A stretch of DNA of 64,000 nucleotides from Actinoallomurus sp963823735. Its GTDB lineage: Bacteria; Actinomycetota; Actinomycetes; Streptosporangiales; Streptosporangiaceae. This document shows, one piece after another, positions 16,556 through 26,191 of this stretch. Both the position numbers and the translations under genes were made by a program. Below the pieces are notes generated by a model. The model made no database searches and was not told the DNA's origin. It saw only the letters and a program-made list of their open reading frames with translations. Position 1 is the stretch's first letter; each line of letters opens with the position of its first letter. Location: NCBI GenBank assembly GCA_963823735.1, contig CAWGMO010000001.1, positions 1,922,001-1,986,000 of the forward strand, read 5' to 3'.

Positions 16556-17748
16556 AGCAGCGCGCCGAGCTCCGGCGGGTCGAGCCGCTCGACCCGTACC
16601 TTGTCGCAGCCCACCCACGACGCGGCTTCGTGCAGCGCGTCGGAGAGGTGGGCTGCGGCGCGTTCGGCCTTCGCCGGGGTGCTGACCGCCGACGGCTCCA
16701 GCGACGCCTTGCGCGCGATGAGCGTGGTGCCTTCGCGCGCGGGGTCGACGCGGCCGATGAGACGGCCGCCGGCGAGCAGCGGCATCGTGAAGTAGCCGTG
16801 GACGCGCTTGTCGCGCGGGACGTACGCCTCCAGCCGGTGGTCGAAGCCGAACACGCGCTGGGTGCGCTTGCGGTCCCACACGAGCGAGTCGAACGGTGAG
16901 AGCAGCGTCGTACGGTGCCGGCCGCGCGGTGGCGTCTCCAGCGCGGACGGGTCGGCCCAGGCCGTGCCGTTGTGCCAGCCGGCGACGGTGACGGGCACCA
17001 GGCCGGTCGCGTCGATCACGGCGTCGACCTGCTCGCCCTTCACGCGTACGTAGTCCATGAGGTCGGCGCGGCTCGCGACGCCCAGCGCCCGCCCCGCCCG
17101 GCGTACGAGGCTCGTCACGCACTCGTCGTCGGAGAGGTCCTGCTCGCGCAGGGCGGCGGGGATGGCGCGCTCGGCGAGGTCGTAGATCCGGCGCCAGCCC
17201 GTACGGCGGGTGCAGACGACCTCGCCGGTGGCGAGGAGGTACTCCGCGGCGATCTTGTGGTCCGTACGGTCGAACCACTCGCCGCCCTTCTTCGCGCCGC
17301 CCAGGCCGGTGGCCGTCAGCGGCCCGTCGGCGCGCAGCCGTGCGAGGACCTCTTTGGCGGCCTGCTCGGGGGCGCGGTGCCAGTGGTAGCCGCGCTCCAG
17401 GTAGTCGCGGCGGCGGAAGGCGTAGTACGGCCAGTCTTCGATGGGGAGCACGCAGGCGGCGTGCGACCAGTACTCGAACGCCGCGACGCCGCCCCAGTAG
17501 GCGCGCTCCACGCTCGTACGGCCGAGCGCGCCGAACCGGGCGTACGCGACCAGCTCGTGGGAGCGGGCGAGCACCGAGATCGTGTCGAGCTGCACGGCGC
17601 CGACGTGGCGCAGCGTGCCCAGGGCGCGGCGAGCGTCAGGGTCGCGGCCCAGGCCCTCGGCCTGGCCGGTCGCGACACGCCCGAGAAGCCCCTGGGCCCG
17701 AAGTTGGAGTCGCCGCGCCTCGTCGGCGGACAATTCGTGCGTCGGCAT
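16552..17748 (-). CDS. Winged-helix DNA glycosylase, YcaQ/AlkX-like
   Basis: 398 residues, HTH_42 family. The signature GAVQLDTISVLARSHELVAYAR near residue 50 contains Q53-L54-D55. As I recall, the E. coli YcaQ (AlkX) branch uses a Q-x-D catalytic motif and the AlkZ branch Q-x-Q, so this belongs to the YcaQ side, which unhooks DNA interstrand crosslinks. Other conserved segments are FEYWSHAACVLP, LLSPFDSLVWDRKRTQRVFGFDHRLEAYVP and HGYFTMPLL. Monocistronic, between the response regulator and the small membrane gene. Confidence 0.88.
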   Translation of the reverse strand: MPTHELSADEARRLQLRAQGLLGRVATGQAEGLGRDPDARRALGTLRHVGAVQLDTISVLARSHELVAYARFGALGRTSVERAYWGGVAAFEYWSHAACVLPIEDWPYYAFRRRDYLERGYHWHRAPEQAAKEVLARLRADGPLTATGLGGAKKGGEWFDRTDHKIAAEYLLATGEVVCTRRTGWRRIYDLAERAIPAALREQDLSDDECVTSLVRRAGRALGVASRADLMDYVRVKGEQVDAVIDATGLVPVTVAGWHNGTAWADPSALETPPRGRHRTTLLSPFDSLVWDRKRTQRVFGFDHRLEAYVPRDKRVHGYFTMPLLAGGRLIGRVDPAREGTTLIARKASLEPSAVSTPAKAERAAAHLSDALHEAASWVGCDKVRVERLDPPELGALL

Positions 17749-17784
17749 GGCCCGATCGTAGGGGCCACCGCCGACAGGAACCGG

Positions 17785-18075
17785 TCAGCCGTGCAACTTG
17801 GTCGTGGCCGGGTCCGTGGCGATCGCGCCGCCTCCGACGAGCTCGGAGTGGTGCCGCTCCTCGGGCACCACGCGGGGGCCGTCGATGATGACGTCGTCGA
17901 AGATGTGGACGGCCATGGCGATGATGCCGCCGACCGCGCAGATGGCGACGCCGGTCCAGAACATCCACCACTTCGGCGAGGGGACGAGTGCTGCTCCGCC
18001 GACGCCGAACCCGATCCAGATCACCACGACAGCCAGCCACGAACCAGGTCGGCCGGCGTGCGAGTTCTGGGCCAT
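17785..18075 (-). CDS. Small membrane protein, HGxxPAAW-like family
   Basis: 96 residues. The N-terminus SHAGRPGSW is a variant of the HGxTPAAW signature of a short two-helix actinobacterial membrane family. Two hydrophobic segments follow (about 12-34 and 38-57). The C-terminal tail is soluble and acidic (DDVIIDGPRVVPEERHH). GGGAGGA precedes the ATG at good distance. Function is unknown. Divergent from secA across a ~250-bp gap that contains GTGATCAC. Confidence 0.75.
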   Translation of the reverse strand: MAQNSHAGRPGSWLAVVVIWIGFGVGGAALVPSPKWWMFWTGVAICAVGGIIAMAVHIFDDVIIDGPRVVPEERHHSELVGGGAIATDPATTKLHG

Positions 18076-18159
18076 TGGGTTCCTCCCGCGAGTTACGCGT
18101 ATGTTGTACGAACGCGCGATTACGCGTTCATTGTGCCACTTCGTAGGTGAATCTCCGCC

Positions 18160-18289
18160 GTGATCACGGAAAACGCCGTTGGTGTCACCGGCATCGCGAC
18201 GCACGTGATAGTGACCCTGTCCCGCTACACGGCCGGACTCGCCTACGATGACACCGTACGGGTCGTGTATGCGCCGCCACACACGACCC
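18160..18289. promoter_or_regulatory. secA upstream region: GTGATCAC palindrome and a leader hairpin
   Basis: The palindrome GTGATCAC at 18160-18167 is extended to CCGTGATCACGG and matches the pair before mtnA. Closer to secA, GGGTCGTGT (18260-18268) can pair with ACACGACCC (18281-18289). TACGAT at 18244 is a possible -10 element, but I find no good -35 for it. Confidence 0.35.
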
Positions 18290-18326
18290 CCGGCGATTCC
18301 ACGAACGGTTCGAGGAGCTCCCGAGA

Positions 18327-21131
<2,805 letters not shown>

Positions 21132-21147
21132 CGCCCCGCTGACCGAA

Positions 21148-21182
21148 CGGAACGGCCCGGACATGATGTCCGGGCCGTTCCG
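21148..21182 (+). terminator. secA terminator hairpin
   Basis: A perfect 16-bp stem, CGGAACGGCCCGGACA (21148-21163) against its complement (21167-21182), with a 3-nt loop. There is no T-run. Confidence 0.8.
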
Positions 21183-21630
21183 CGTCTCAGGACGAACACC
21201 GACGCTCGCACCACGGGGTGGTGCCATCGGGGCAGAGACGGTCCCGATGATCGCCCCCGGGGTGGTGCCGGTGGTGCGTGGCGCCGAGGGACGGAGACGC
21301 CCGGGGGGTGGTGCGGTCGTGTCGGGTGCGTGGGGCGGGGTGGTCACGGTGGTGGCGCTCGGTGTGTTGGCGGTCGGTGTGCGGTTGCTGTGTTGGCGGT
21401 TGGTGTGGTGGTCGCGGTTGGTGTGGTGCGGCGGTCGTGGCTTTGCCTTGCCGCTGTGGCGGCGGGATCAGCCCGACCACCGCACCACTTCGGGCGTGCC
21501 GTCGGTCACGGTGCTGTGGTTGGTCGGTGTCCGCGTTGAGAGCCGTGCCGGTCTCAGGCGGCGTCGGTGGCGTGACGTTCAAGGAAGGGCGGCGCGTCTG
21601 AGGGCGTGAAGCTCTCAGACGCGCCGCGGC
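21183..21630. repeat. Gap after secA with ~45-bp degenerate repeats and GT-rich DNA
   Basis: GGGGTGGTGC recurs at 21215, 21259 and 21305 (spacing 44 and 46 bp) with loosely similar sequence between. The stretch 21350-21440 is GT-rich low-complexity DNA (GTTGGTGTGGTG, TGTTGGCGGT). Open frames across it are repetitive and lack ribosome-binding sites. No gene is called. Confidence 0.5.
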
Positions 21631-22431
21631 TCACGACGGGACGGTGGTCTCGATGGCGGCGCACCGCCATCTGCCTCGGTCGTGTACGAGGCGTAGGGCC
21701 AAGGCCTGGGCTCTCGGGCCGATGGCGGCCACCACTGCGACCTCGGCGACTCCTGGCTTCGGCTCGCAGATTCTCAGTCTGCGCAGCCTCGGTGCGGCCA
21801 CGCCTGGCATCCGGGCGGCCAGGGAGTCCAGCATCTCGAAGACCTCTGACGTCGTACGGCCCGCGAGCTGGTGGTACGGACGCCGGCCGGTCAGCACCTC
21901 CAGGACCAACTGGGCGATGAGCCGCGCCTCGGCCCGCACGCCCGGCCGCCCGTCGCCAGGTGGCGCCATGCGGATGCCGGGTGGCCGCGCGTACCTGGGT
22001 CGCTGTGCATCGGGCAAGCCGATATGCCGGTGCTTCGTAGGTGGACTTGCGGAGGGCTCCTCGTCGCGCCGAGCCCGGCCGTGCCTCGCACGTGTCTCGG
22101 CTGCCCGGGGCGTGTTCGCGTACGGCGATCGGTCGCCAGTCGCTCGGACGCGGCTGTTCGTCGCGTGCGTGCTGGCCATCGTGTGGTCGGCCGTCCGCCG
22201 TGTAGGCGGGTTGCCTGCGCCCGGTTCGGGGGCGTCAGGCGCCGTGCCCGGGCCCGGGCTCATAGCGGGCTGGTCGCGGACCACGTCCAGTCTGCGGCGG
22301 GGTGTTGGTGGTGGGTCGGAGTCCAGGGCTACTGCCAGGGATCCGTGTACGGCGATCAACGACTGGGATGTGGCGTACGGGATCAGGCGGATCGGGGTCG
22401 CGCGGCGTTTTGGAACAGGGCGTTTCGGCAT
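21631..22431 (-). CDS. Rv3235 family protein
   Basis: 266 residues. The first ~165 are disordered and rich in Arg, Pro, Thr and Ala. The conserved C-terminal domain (~170-266) reads EARLIAQLVLEVLTGRRPYHQLAGRTTSEVFEMLDSL and ends AQALALRLVHDRGRWRCAAIET, the pattern of the small Rv3235 family often found next to secA in actinobacteria. Function is unknown. The start chosen (22431) follows AAGGAG at 7-8 nt; an in-frame ATG at 22479 has no such site. Confidence 0.82.
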   Translation of the reverse strand: MPKRPVPKRRATPIRLIPYATSQSLIAVHGSLAVALDSDPPPTPRRRLDVVRDQPAMSPGPGTAPDAPEPGAGNPPTRRTADHTMASTHATNSRVRATGDRSPYANTPRAAETRARHGRARRDEEPSASPPTKHRHIGLPDAQRPRYARPPGIRMAPPGDGRPGVRAEARLIAQLVLEVLTGRRPYHQLAGRTTSEVFEMLDSLAARMPGVAAPRLRRLRICEPKPGVAEVAVVAAIGPRAQALALRLVHDRGRWRCAAIETTVPS

Positions 22432-22522
22432 TCCGGGGCTCCTTGTGTGCGCCCGCCCCGAATGGGGCGGCAGACACAAAGAGGCGCGAGAACGGCTCCT
22501 GATACATTCTGGCCGGATGCGG

Positions 22523-23278
22523 TCAGTCTCTTGCGTTCGCTCGGTTTCTTCGGGGGATCTCCAGGGCGCTGTGCAGCTGGTAGCGATCCGCCCGGTATGT
22601 CGACACTGCCAGTTCCACGCACGTGCCGTTCATGAAGGAGCGGCGTTGCAGCAGCAGGACCGCGCTTCCCTTCGTCAGGTCCAGCAGGCGTGCGTCGGCG
22701 GTGTCGGCGATTCCGGCTTCGATGGTCTGTTCGCCGGCGTCGAAGACCACGCCGAAGCGTCGCTCAAGTACGTCGTACAGCGACGCGTCGCCCAACGACG
22801 TGTCCAGTAGACCAGGGGCGACCGACGCCGGGATGTGTGAGCGTTCCACTGCCATCGGCTCGCTGTCGGCTGTGCGCAGGCGTTCGATGACGTGGACGCC
22901 GCTGCCCGGTGGTACGTCGAACACCCTCGCCAGGTGGGCGTTGGCCGGGGTCGTGCGGCGGTCCAGGTCGCGGGCTCCCGGTTCCAGGCCGCGGGCGCGC
23001 ATGTCCTCGGTGAACGACACCAGGCGCAGGGGCATTTCGATCTTCGGGCGGGCGACGAAGGTTCCCTTGCCCGGGACTCGGTACAGGCGGCCTTCCGTGA
23101 CCAGGTGATCTACGGCTTGGCGCACCGTCATCCGGGACAGACCGTACCGCTGGCACAGCTCCCGCTCCGACGGAATCGGTGCGTCGACCGGTAGCTCCGC
23201 GTCCTCGATCAGGTCGAGGAGGATCTCCCGGAGCTGGAAGTACTTGGGTACGGGGCTGGTCGGATCGATCTTGCCCAT
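22523..23278 (-). CDS. GntR-family regulator with UTRA domain, DasR/NagR-like
   Basis: 251 residues. The GntR winged helix (~8-76; PIPSERELCQRYGLSRMTVRQAVDHLVTEGRLYRVPGKGTFV) is followed by a UTRA effector domain (~97-236; VIERLRTADSEPMAVERSHIP). DasR/NagR members bind phosphorylated amino sugars such as GlcN6P and release TGGTCTAGACCA-like operators. Here a perfect palindrome with TGGTCTAG arms lies 47 bp upstream, between this gene and the divergent amino-sugar genes. This strongly suggests control of that cluster and of itself. Confidence 0.9.
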   Translation of the reverse strand: MGKIDPTSPVPKYFQLREILLDLIEDAELPVDAPIPSERELCQRYGLSRMTVRQAVDHLVTEGRLYRVPGKGTFVARPKIEMPLRLVSFTEDMRARGLEPGARDLDRRTTPANAHLARVFDVPPGSGVHVIERLRTADSEPMAVERSHIPASVAPGLLDTSLGDASLYDVLERRFGVVFDAGEQTIEAGIADTADARLLDLTKGSAVLLLQRRSFMNGTCVELAVSTYRADRYQLHSALEIPRRNRANARD

Positions 23279-23310
23279 TGGGTACCTCTGGCAGCAGAGT
23301 CGGGGAGTGA

Positions 23311-23346
23311 AGTATGGTTCATACTGGTCTAGTCCGGACTAGACCA
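23311..23346. promoter_or_regulatory. Palindromic operator(s) for the GntR regulator
   Basis: A perfect 22-bp palindrome at 23325-23346 has the half-site TGGTCTAGTCC followed by its exact complement GGACTAGACCA. The arms match the TGGTCTAG half of the known DasR/NagR consensus. Immediately to its left, AGTATG-GTT-CATACT (23311-23325) is a second inverted repeat. The site sits midway between the GntR start (23278) and the divergent SIS gene start (23429). Confidence 0.8.
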
Positions 23347-23428
23347 CACGTCCAAACAGCATGTCAATGCAGGTCAGGACTACGAAGACGTAACAACGCG
23401 ATCACAGGCGCAGAAGTGGGGAAACCCC

Positions 23429-24472
23429 GTGACCACATCCCGCATGCGGACCGAGATCGGCCAGCAGGCCACGGCCCTGCGCGCCACTTTCGATGACCTT
23501 CTGCCTCGCGTCGCCGAGGTGGGGTTGCTGGGCCGCGAGACCAAGCAGGTGCTGTTCATCGCCCGCGGCTCCTCTGACAACGCCGCGGTCTATGGCAGCT
23601 ACCTGGTCCAGACTCACACCGGCCGGCTCGCGACGCTCGCGTCGCCCTCGGTCGCGACCACGTACAAGAAGAACCTCGACCTGTCGGGCGTGCTCGCCGT
23701 CGCGATCAGCCAGTCGGGCCGTACGGCGGAGATCGTCGAGACGCTCGACTGGGCGTCGAGCTGCGGCGCGCGTACGGTCGCGGTCACCAACGGCGAGGGT
23801 TCGCCGCTCGCCGAGGCCGCGCAGGTGGCGCTGGTCACCAAGGCCGGCGAGGAGCTGGCGGTGCCGGCGACCAAGACCTACACCACGCAGCTCGCGGCGC
23901 TCGCCGTGCTGGCCATCGGGCTGGGCGCCGAGGTCGACATCGCCGACCTGCGCCGCGCGCCCGCCGAGATCGACCGGCTGATCGCGGCCACCGAGGAGTC
24001 GGACGCCCTGCCGGAGATGGTCGAGGGGCTCGCCGGGGTTCCCGGCGCGGTGGTGTCCGGGCGCGGCATCGCGTACGGCACCGCGCTGGAGCTGGCGATC
24101 AAGCTCAAGGAGGCGTGTTACCTGCACGCCATGGGCCTGTCCTACGCCGACCTGCTGCACGGCCCGATCGCGGTCGTCGACGACGACACCCCCGCGATCC
24201 TGGTCGCCGCCGATGAGGGTCCCACCCTGGCGGGCACCGTCGCGCTGGCGCGGCGGGTCACCCAGGCCGGCGCCAAGGCGTACGGCGTCGGTGGCGGGAA
24301 GGCGCTCGCCGAGGCGTCCTCATGTGCGCTCCCCGGCACCGATCTGCCAGAGTGGGTCGCGCCGCTGGCCCTGATCGTGCCCGGCCAGCTGCTGACCGAG
24401 GCGCTGGCCCGCCGGCTCGGGATCGATCCCGATGTTCCGCGGGGCCTCGGCAAGGTCACTCAGACAGACTAA
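23429..24472 (+). CDS. SIS-domain sugar-phosphate enzyme, probable type II glucosamine-6-phosphate deaminase
   Basis: 347 residues with two SIS domains (about 35-165 and 200-335) and no glutaminase domain. It resembles the isomerase half of GlmS. Motifs are FIARGSSDNAAVYGSY, AISQSGRTAEIVETL, GRGIAYGTALELAIKLKEACYLHAMGLSYADLLHGPIAVV. Such proteins (NagB-II/GlmD-like) convert GlcN6P to Fru6P and ammonia; AgaS-type specificity is an alternative. GTG start. Its operator-side position and the downstream HPr gene (TAATG overlap) support an amino-sugar role. Confidence 0.85.
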   Translation: MTTSRMRTEIGQQATALRATFDDLLPRVAEVGLLGRETKQVLFIARGSSDNAAVYGSYLVQTHTGRLATLASPSVATTYKKNLDLSGVLAVAISQSGRTAEIVETLDWASSCGARTVAVTNGEGSPLAEAAQVALVTKAGEELAVPATKTYTTQLAALAVLAIGLGAEVDIADLRRAPAEIDRLIAATEESDALPEMVEGLAGVPGAVVSGRGIAYGTALELAIKLKEACYLHAMGLSYADLLHGPIAVVDDDTPAILVAADEGPTLAGTVALARRVTQAGAKAYGVGGGKALAEASSCALPGTDLPEWVAPLALIVPGQLLTEALARRLGIDPDVPRGLGKVTQTD

Positions 24473-24489
24473 TGACGGGGGAGTCCCAG

Positions 24490-24750
24490 ATGGCCGAGCG
24501 TCGTGTCACGGTCGAGATCCAGGTGGGCCTGCACGCCCGGCCCGCCGCGCTGTTCGTCCAGGCCGCCACCAAGGCGCCCATGGAGGTCACCGTGGCGAAG
24601 GGCGACGACGAGCCCGTGAACGCCAAGAGCATCCTGTCCGTCATCGGGCTGGACGTCCGCAAGGGCGACGAGATCGTGATCGCCGCCGAGGGCGAGGGTG
24701 CGGAGAAGGCTCTCGACGAGCTCGTCGGAGTCGTGGAGAGCGCGGGCTGA
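24490..24750 (+). CDS. ptsH: HPr phosphocarrier protein
   Basis: 86 residues. GLHARPAALF carries the phospho-acceptor His15. NAKSILSVIGLDVRKGDEI contains the Ser47 region equivalent to regulatory Ser46 of Gram-positive HPr. GGGGGAG sits 8 nt before this ATG. An earlier ATG at 24472 overlaps the stop of the upstream gene and would add six residues. HPr relays phosphate from enzyme I to sugar-specific EII permeases. No EI or EII gene is in the window, so the protein presumably serves EIIs encoded elsewhere, perhaps for GlcNAc uptake. Confidence 0.95.
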   Translation: MAERRVTVEIQVGLHARPAALFVQAATKAPMEVTVAKGDDEPVNAKSILSVIGLDVRKGDEIVIAAEGEGAEKALDELVGVVESAG

Positions 24751-24805
24751 CCGGAAAACCCGGGCCCGTTTGCCTGATCCCCCTTCGGTAACTAGCTTCG
24801 GTCGC

Positions 24806-26083
24806 GTGCGCCGACTCATTCCGGGCAAGATCATGTGCGCCACCGCGGTGACCGCGGTGGCGGTTTCGGCGTGCGCGGCGCCAGGAGCCCACTCCGACTC
24901 CCGTCCGTCGAACACGGCGAAGTCACCGAAGACGTCGAAGAAGGCCACGCCCAGCGGGTCGCTCGACCCGATCGCCGCGCGGGTGCACGCCATGAGCCTG
25001 CGCGAGGAGGTCGGGCAGCTGTTCATGCCGACCATCCCCGGCCTCACGCCGGAGCAGGGGGCGGCGCTGGTCAAGCGCTACCACCTCGGCGGAGTGATCT
25101 ACTTCCCGGAGAACCTCCACACCCCGCGGCAGACCGCGGAGCTGTCGAACGGCCTCCAGAAGGCCGCGGTGAAGAACGGCGGCATCCCGCTGCTGATCAG
25201 CACCGACGAGGAGCAGGGGCCGGTCTCCCGCCTCCCGTACGTCACGCGTTTCCAGGCCAACAAGTACCTCGCCGCCACCAAGCACCCCGACGATGACGTC
25301 CGCACCGCGGCCCGCGTCACCGGCGAGGAGCTGCGCGCGGTCGGGATCAACCAGGACAACGCGCCGGACGCCGACGTCAACGTCAACCCGCGCAACCCGG
25401 TGATCGGCGTTCGCTCGTTCGGCGCCGACCCGAAGAAGGTCGCCCACCTCGTCGGCGTGGCGATCGACGCGTACCGCGCCGCCGGCGTGGCCACGGTGGC
25501 CAAGCACTTCCCCGGCCACGGCGACACCGCCACCGACAGCCACACGGGCCTGCCGGTGATCACGCACTCCATGAAGACGTGGGAGCGCCTGGACGCGCCG
25601 CCGTTCCAGACCGCCATCGCGCACCACACCGACGTGATCATGACGGCGCACATCGTCGTCCCGGGGCTGGACAAGTCCGGCGACCCGGCCACGATGTCCA
25701 AGGCCGTCCTCAGTGGCCTGCTGCGCGACAAGCTGGGCTACGACGGCGTCGTCATCACCGACTCCCTCGAGATGACCGGTGCGACGATCAAGTACGGCGC
25801 CAACGAGGCCGCCGTGCGCGCGGTCCGCGCCGGCGCCGACATGCTGCTCATGCCGCAGAGCATCGGCGGCTCCATCAACGCCGTGATCAACGCGGTGAAG
25901 GCGGGCCGGATCCCGCAGAGCCGCATCGACGAGGCGGTCACCCGAATCGTACGGATGAAGACCGAGCGTGGCCTTTTCCGCTCGCCGTACGTCAACGCGG
26001 GCAAGGCGGATTCCGTCGTCGGATCGAAGGAACACAAGGCCGCGGCGCGCAAGGTCGCCGCGGACGTCGATTCCGCAGGCTGA
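24806..26083 (+). CDS. GH3 beta-N-acetylhexosaminidase, NagZ-like lipoprotein
   Basis: 425 residues. The GTG start gives VRRLIPGKIMCATAVTAVAVSAC, a short lipoprotein signal with Cys at about 23. The single GH3 barrel contains KHFPGHGDTATDSHTGLP, the Asp-His acid/base loop diagnostic of NagZ, and VITDSLEMTGA with the nucleophile Asp. The enzyme should release GlcNAc from muropeptides or chitooligosaccharides outside the membrane, unlike cytosolic E. coli NagZ. DPDADVNVNPRNPVIGVRSFG is also conserved. It lies 55 bp after HPr, so an operon is likely. Confidence 0.9.
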   Translation: MRRLIPGKIMCATAVTAVAVSACAAPGAHSDSRPSNTAKSPKTSKKATPSGSLDPIAARVHAMSLREEVGQLFMPTIPGLTPEQGAALVKRYHLGGVIYFPENLHTPRQTAELSNGLQKAAVKNGGIPLLISTDEEQGPVSRLPYVTRFQANKYLAATKHPDDDVRTAARVTGEELRAVGINQDNAPDADVNVNPRNPVIGVRSFGADPKKVAHLVGVAIDAYRAAGVATVAKHFPGHGDTATDSHTGLPVITHSMKTWERLDAPPFQTAIAHHTDVIMTAHIVVPGLDKSGDPATMSKAVLSGLLRDKLGYDGVVITDSLEMTGATIKYGANEAAVRAVRAGADMLLMPQSIGGSINAVINAVKAGRIPQSRIDEAVTRIVRMKTERGLFRSPYVNAGKADSVVGSKEHKAAARKVAADVDSAG

Positions 26084-26097
26084 CCTGAGCCAAAGCG

Positions 26098-26127
26098 TTG
26101 ACGCGCCCTTGTTTACGTGACTAAGTT
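26098..26127 (+). promoter_or_regulatory. Possible sigma-A-type promoter before the second GH3 gene
   Basis: TTGACG (26098-26103), an 18-bp spacer, and TAAGTT (26122-26127) lie 65 bp upstream of the next start in a locally A+T-richer stretch. The second GH3 gene may therefore be transcribed separately as well as by readthrough. Confidence 0.4.
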
Positions 26128-26191
26128 TCAGAGGCTGGCGAGAGCCAGTCATTTTCTTTCGCACATAATTCGGGGGCGGAGGGAGTTCTCG

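Noticed and set aside
21163..21609. 148-codon plus-strand frame after secA
   Set aside because: It starts inside the secA terminator hairpin and is low-complexity Val/Trp/Gly/Arg-rich sequence from GT-rich repeats.
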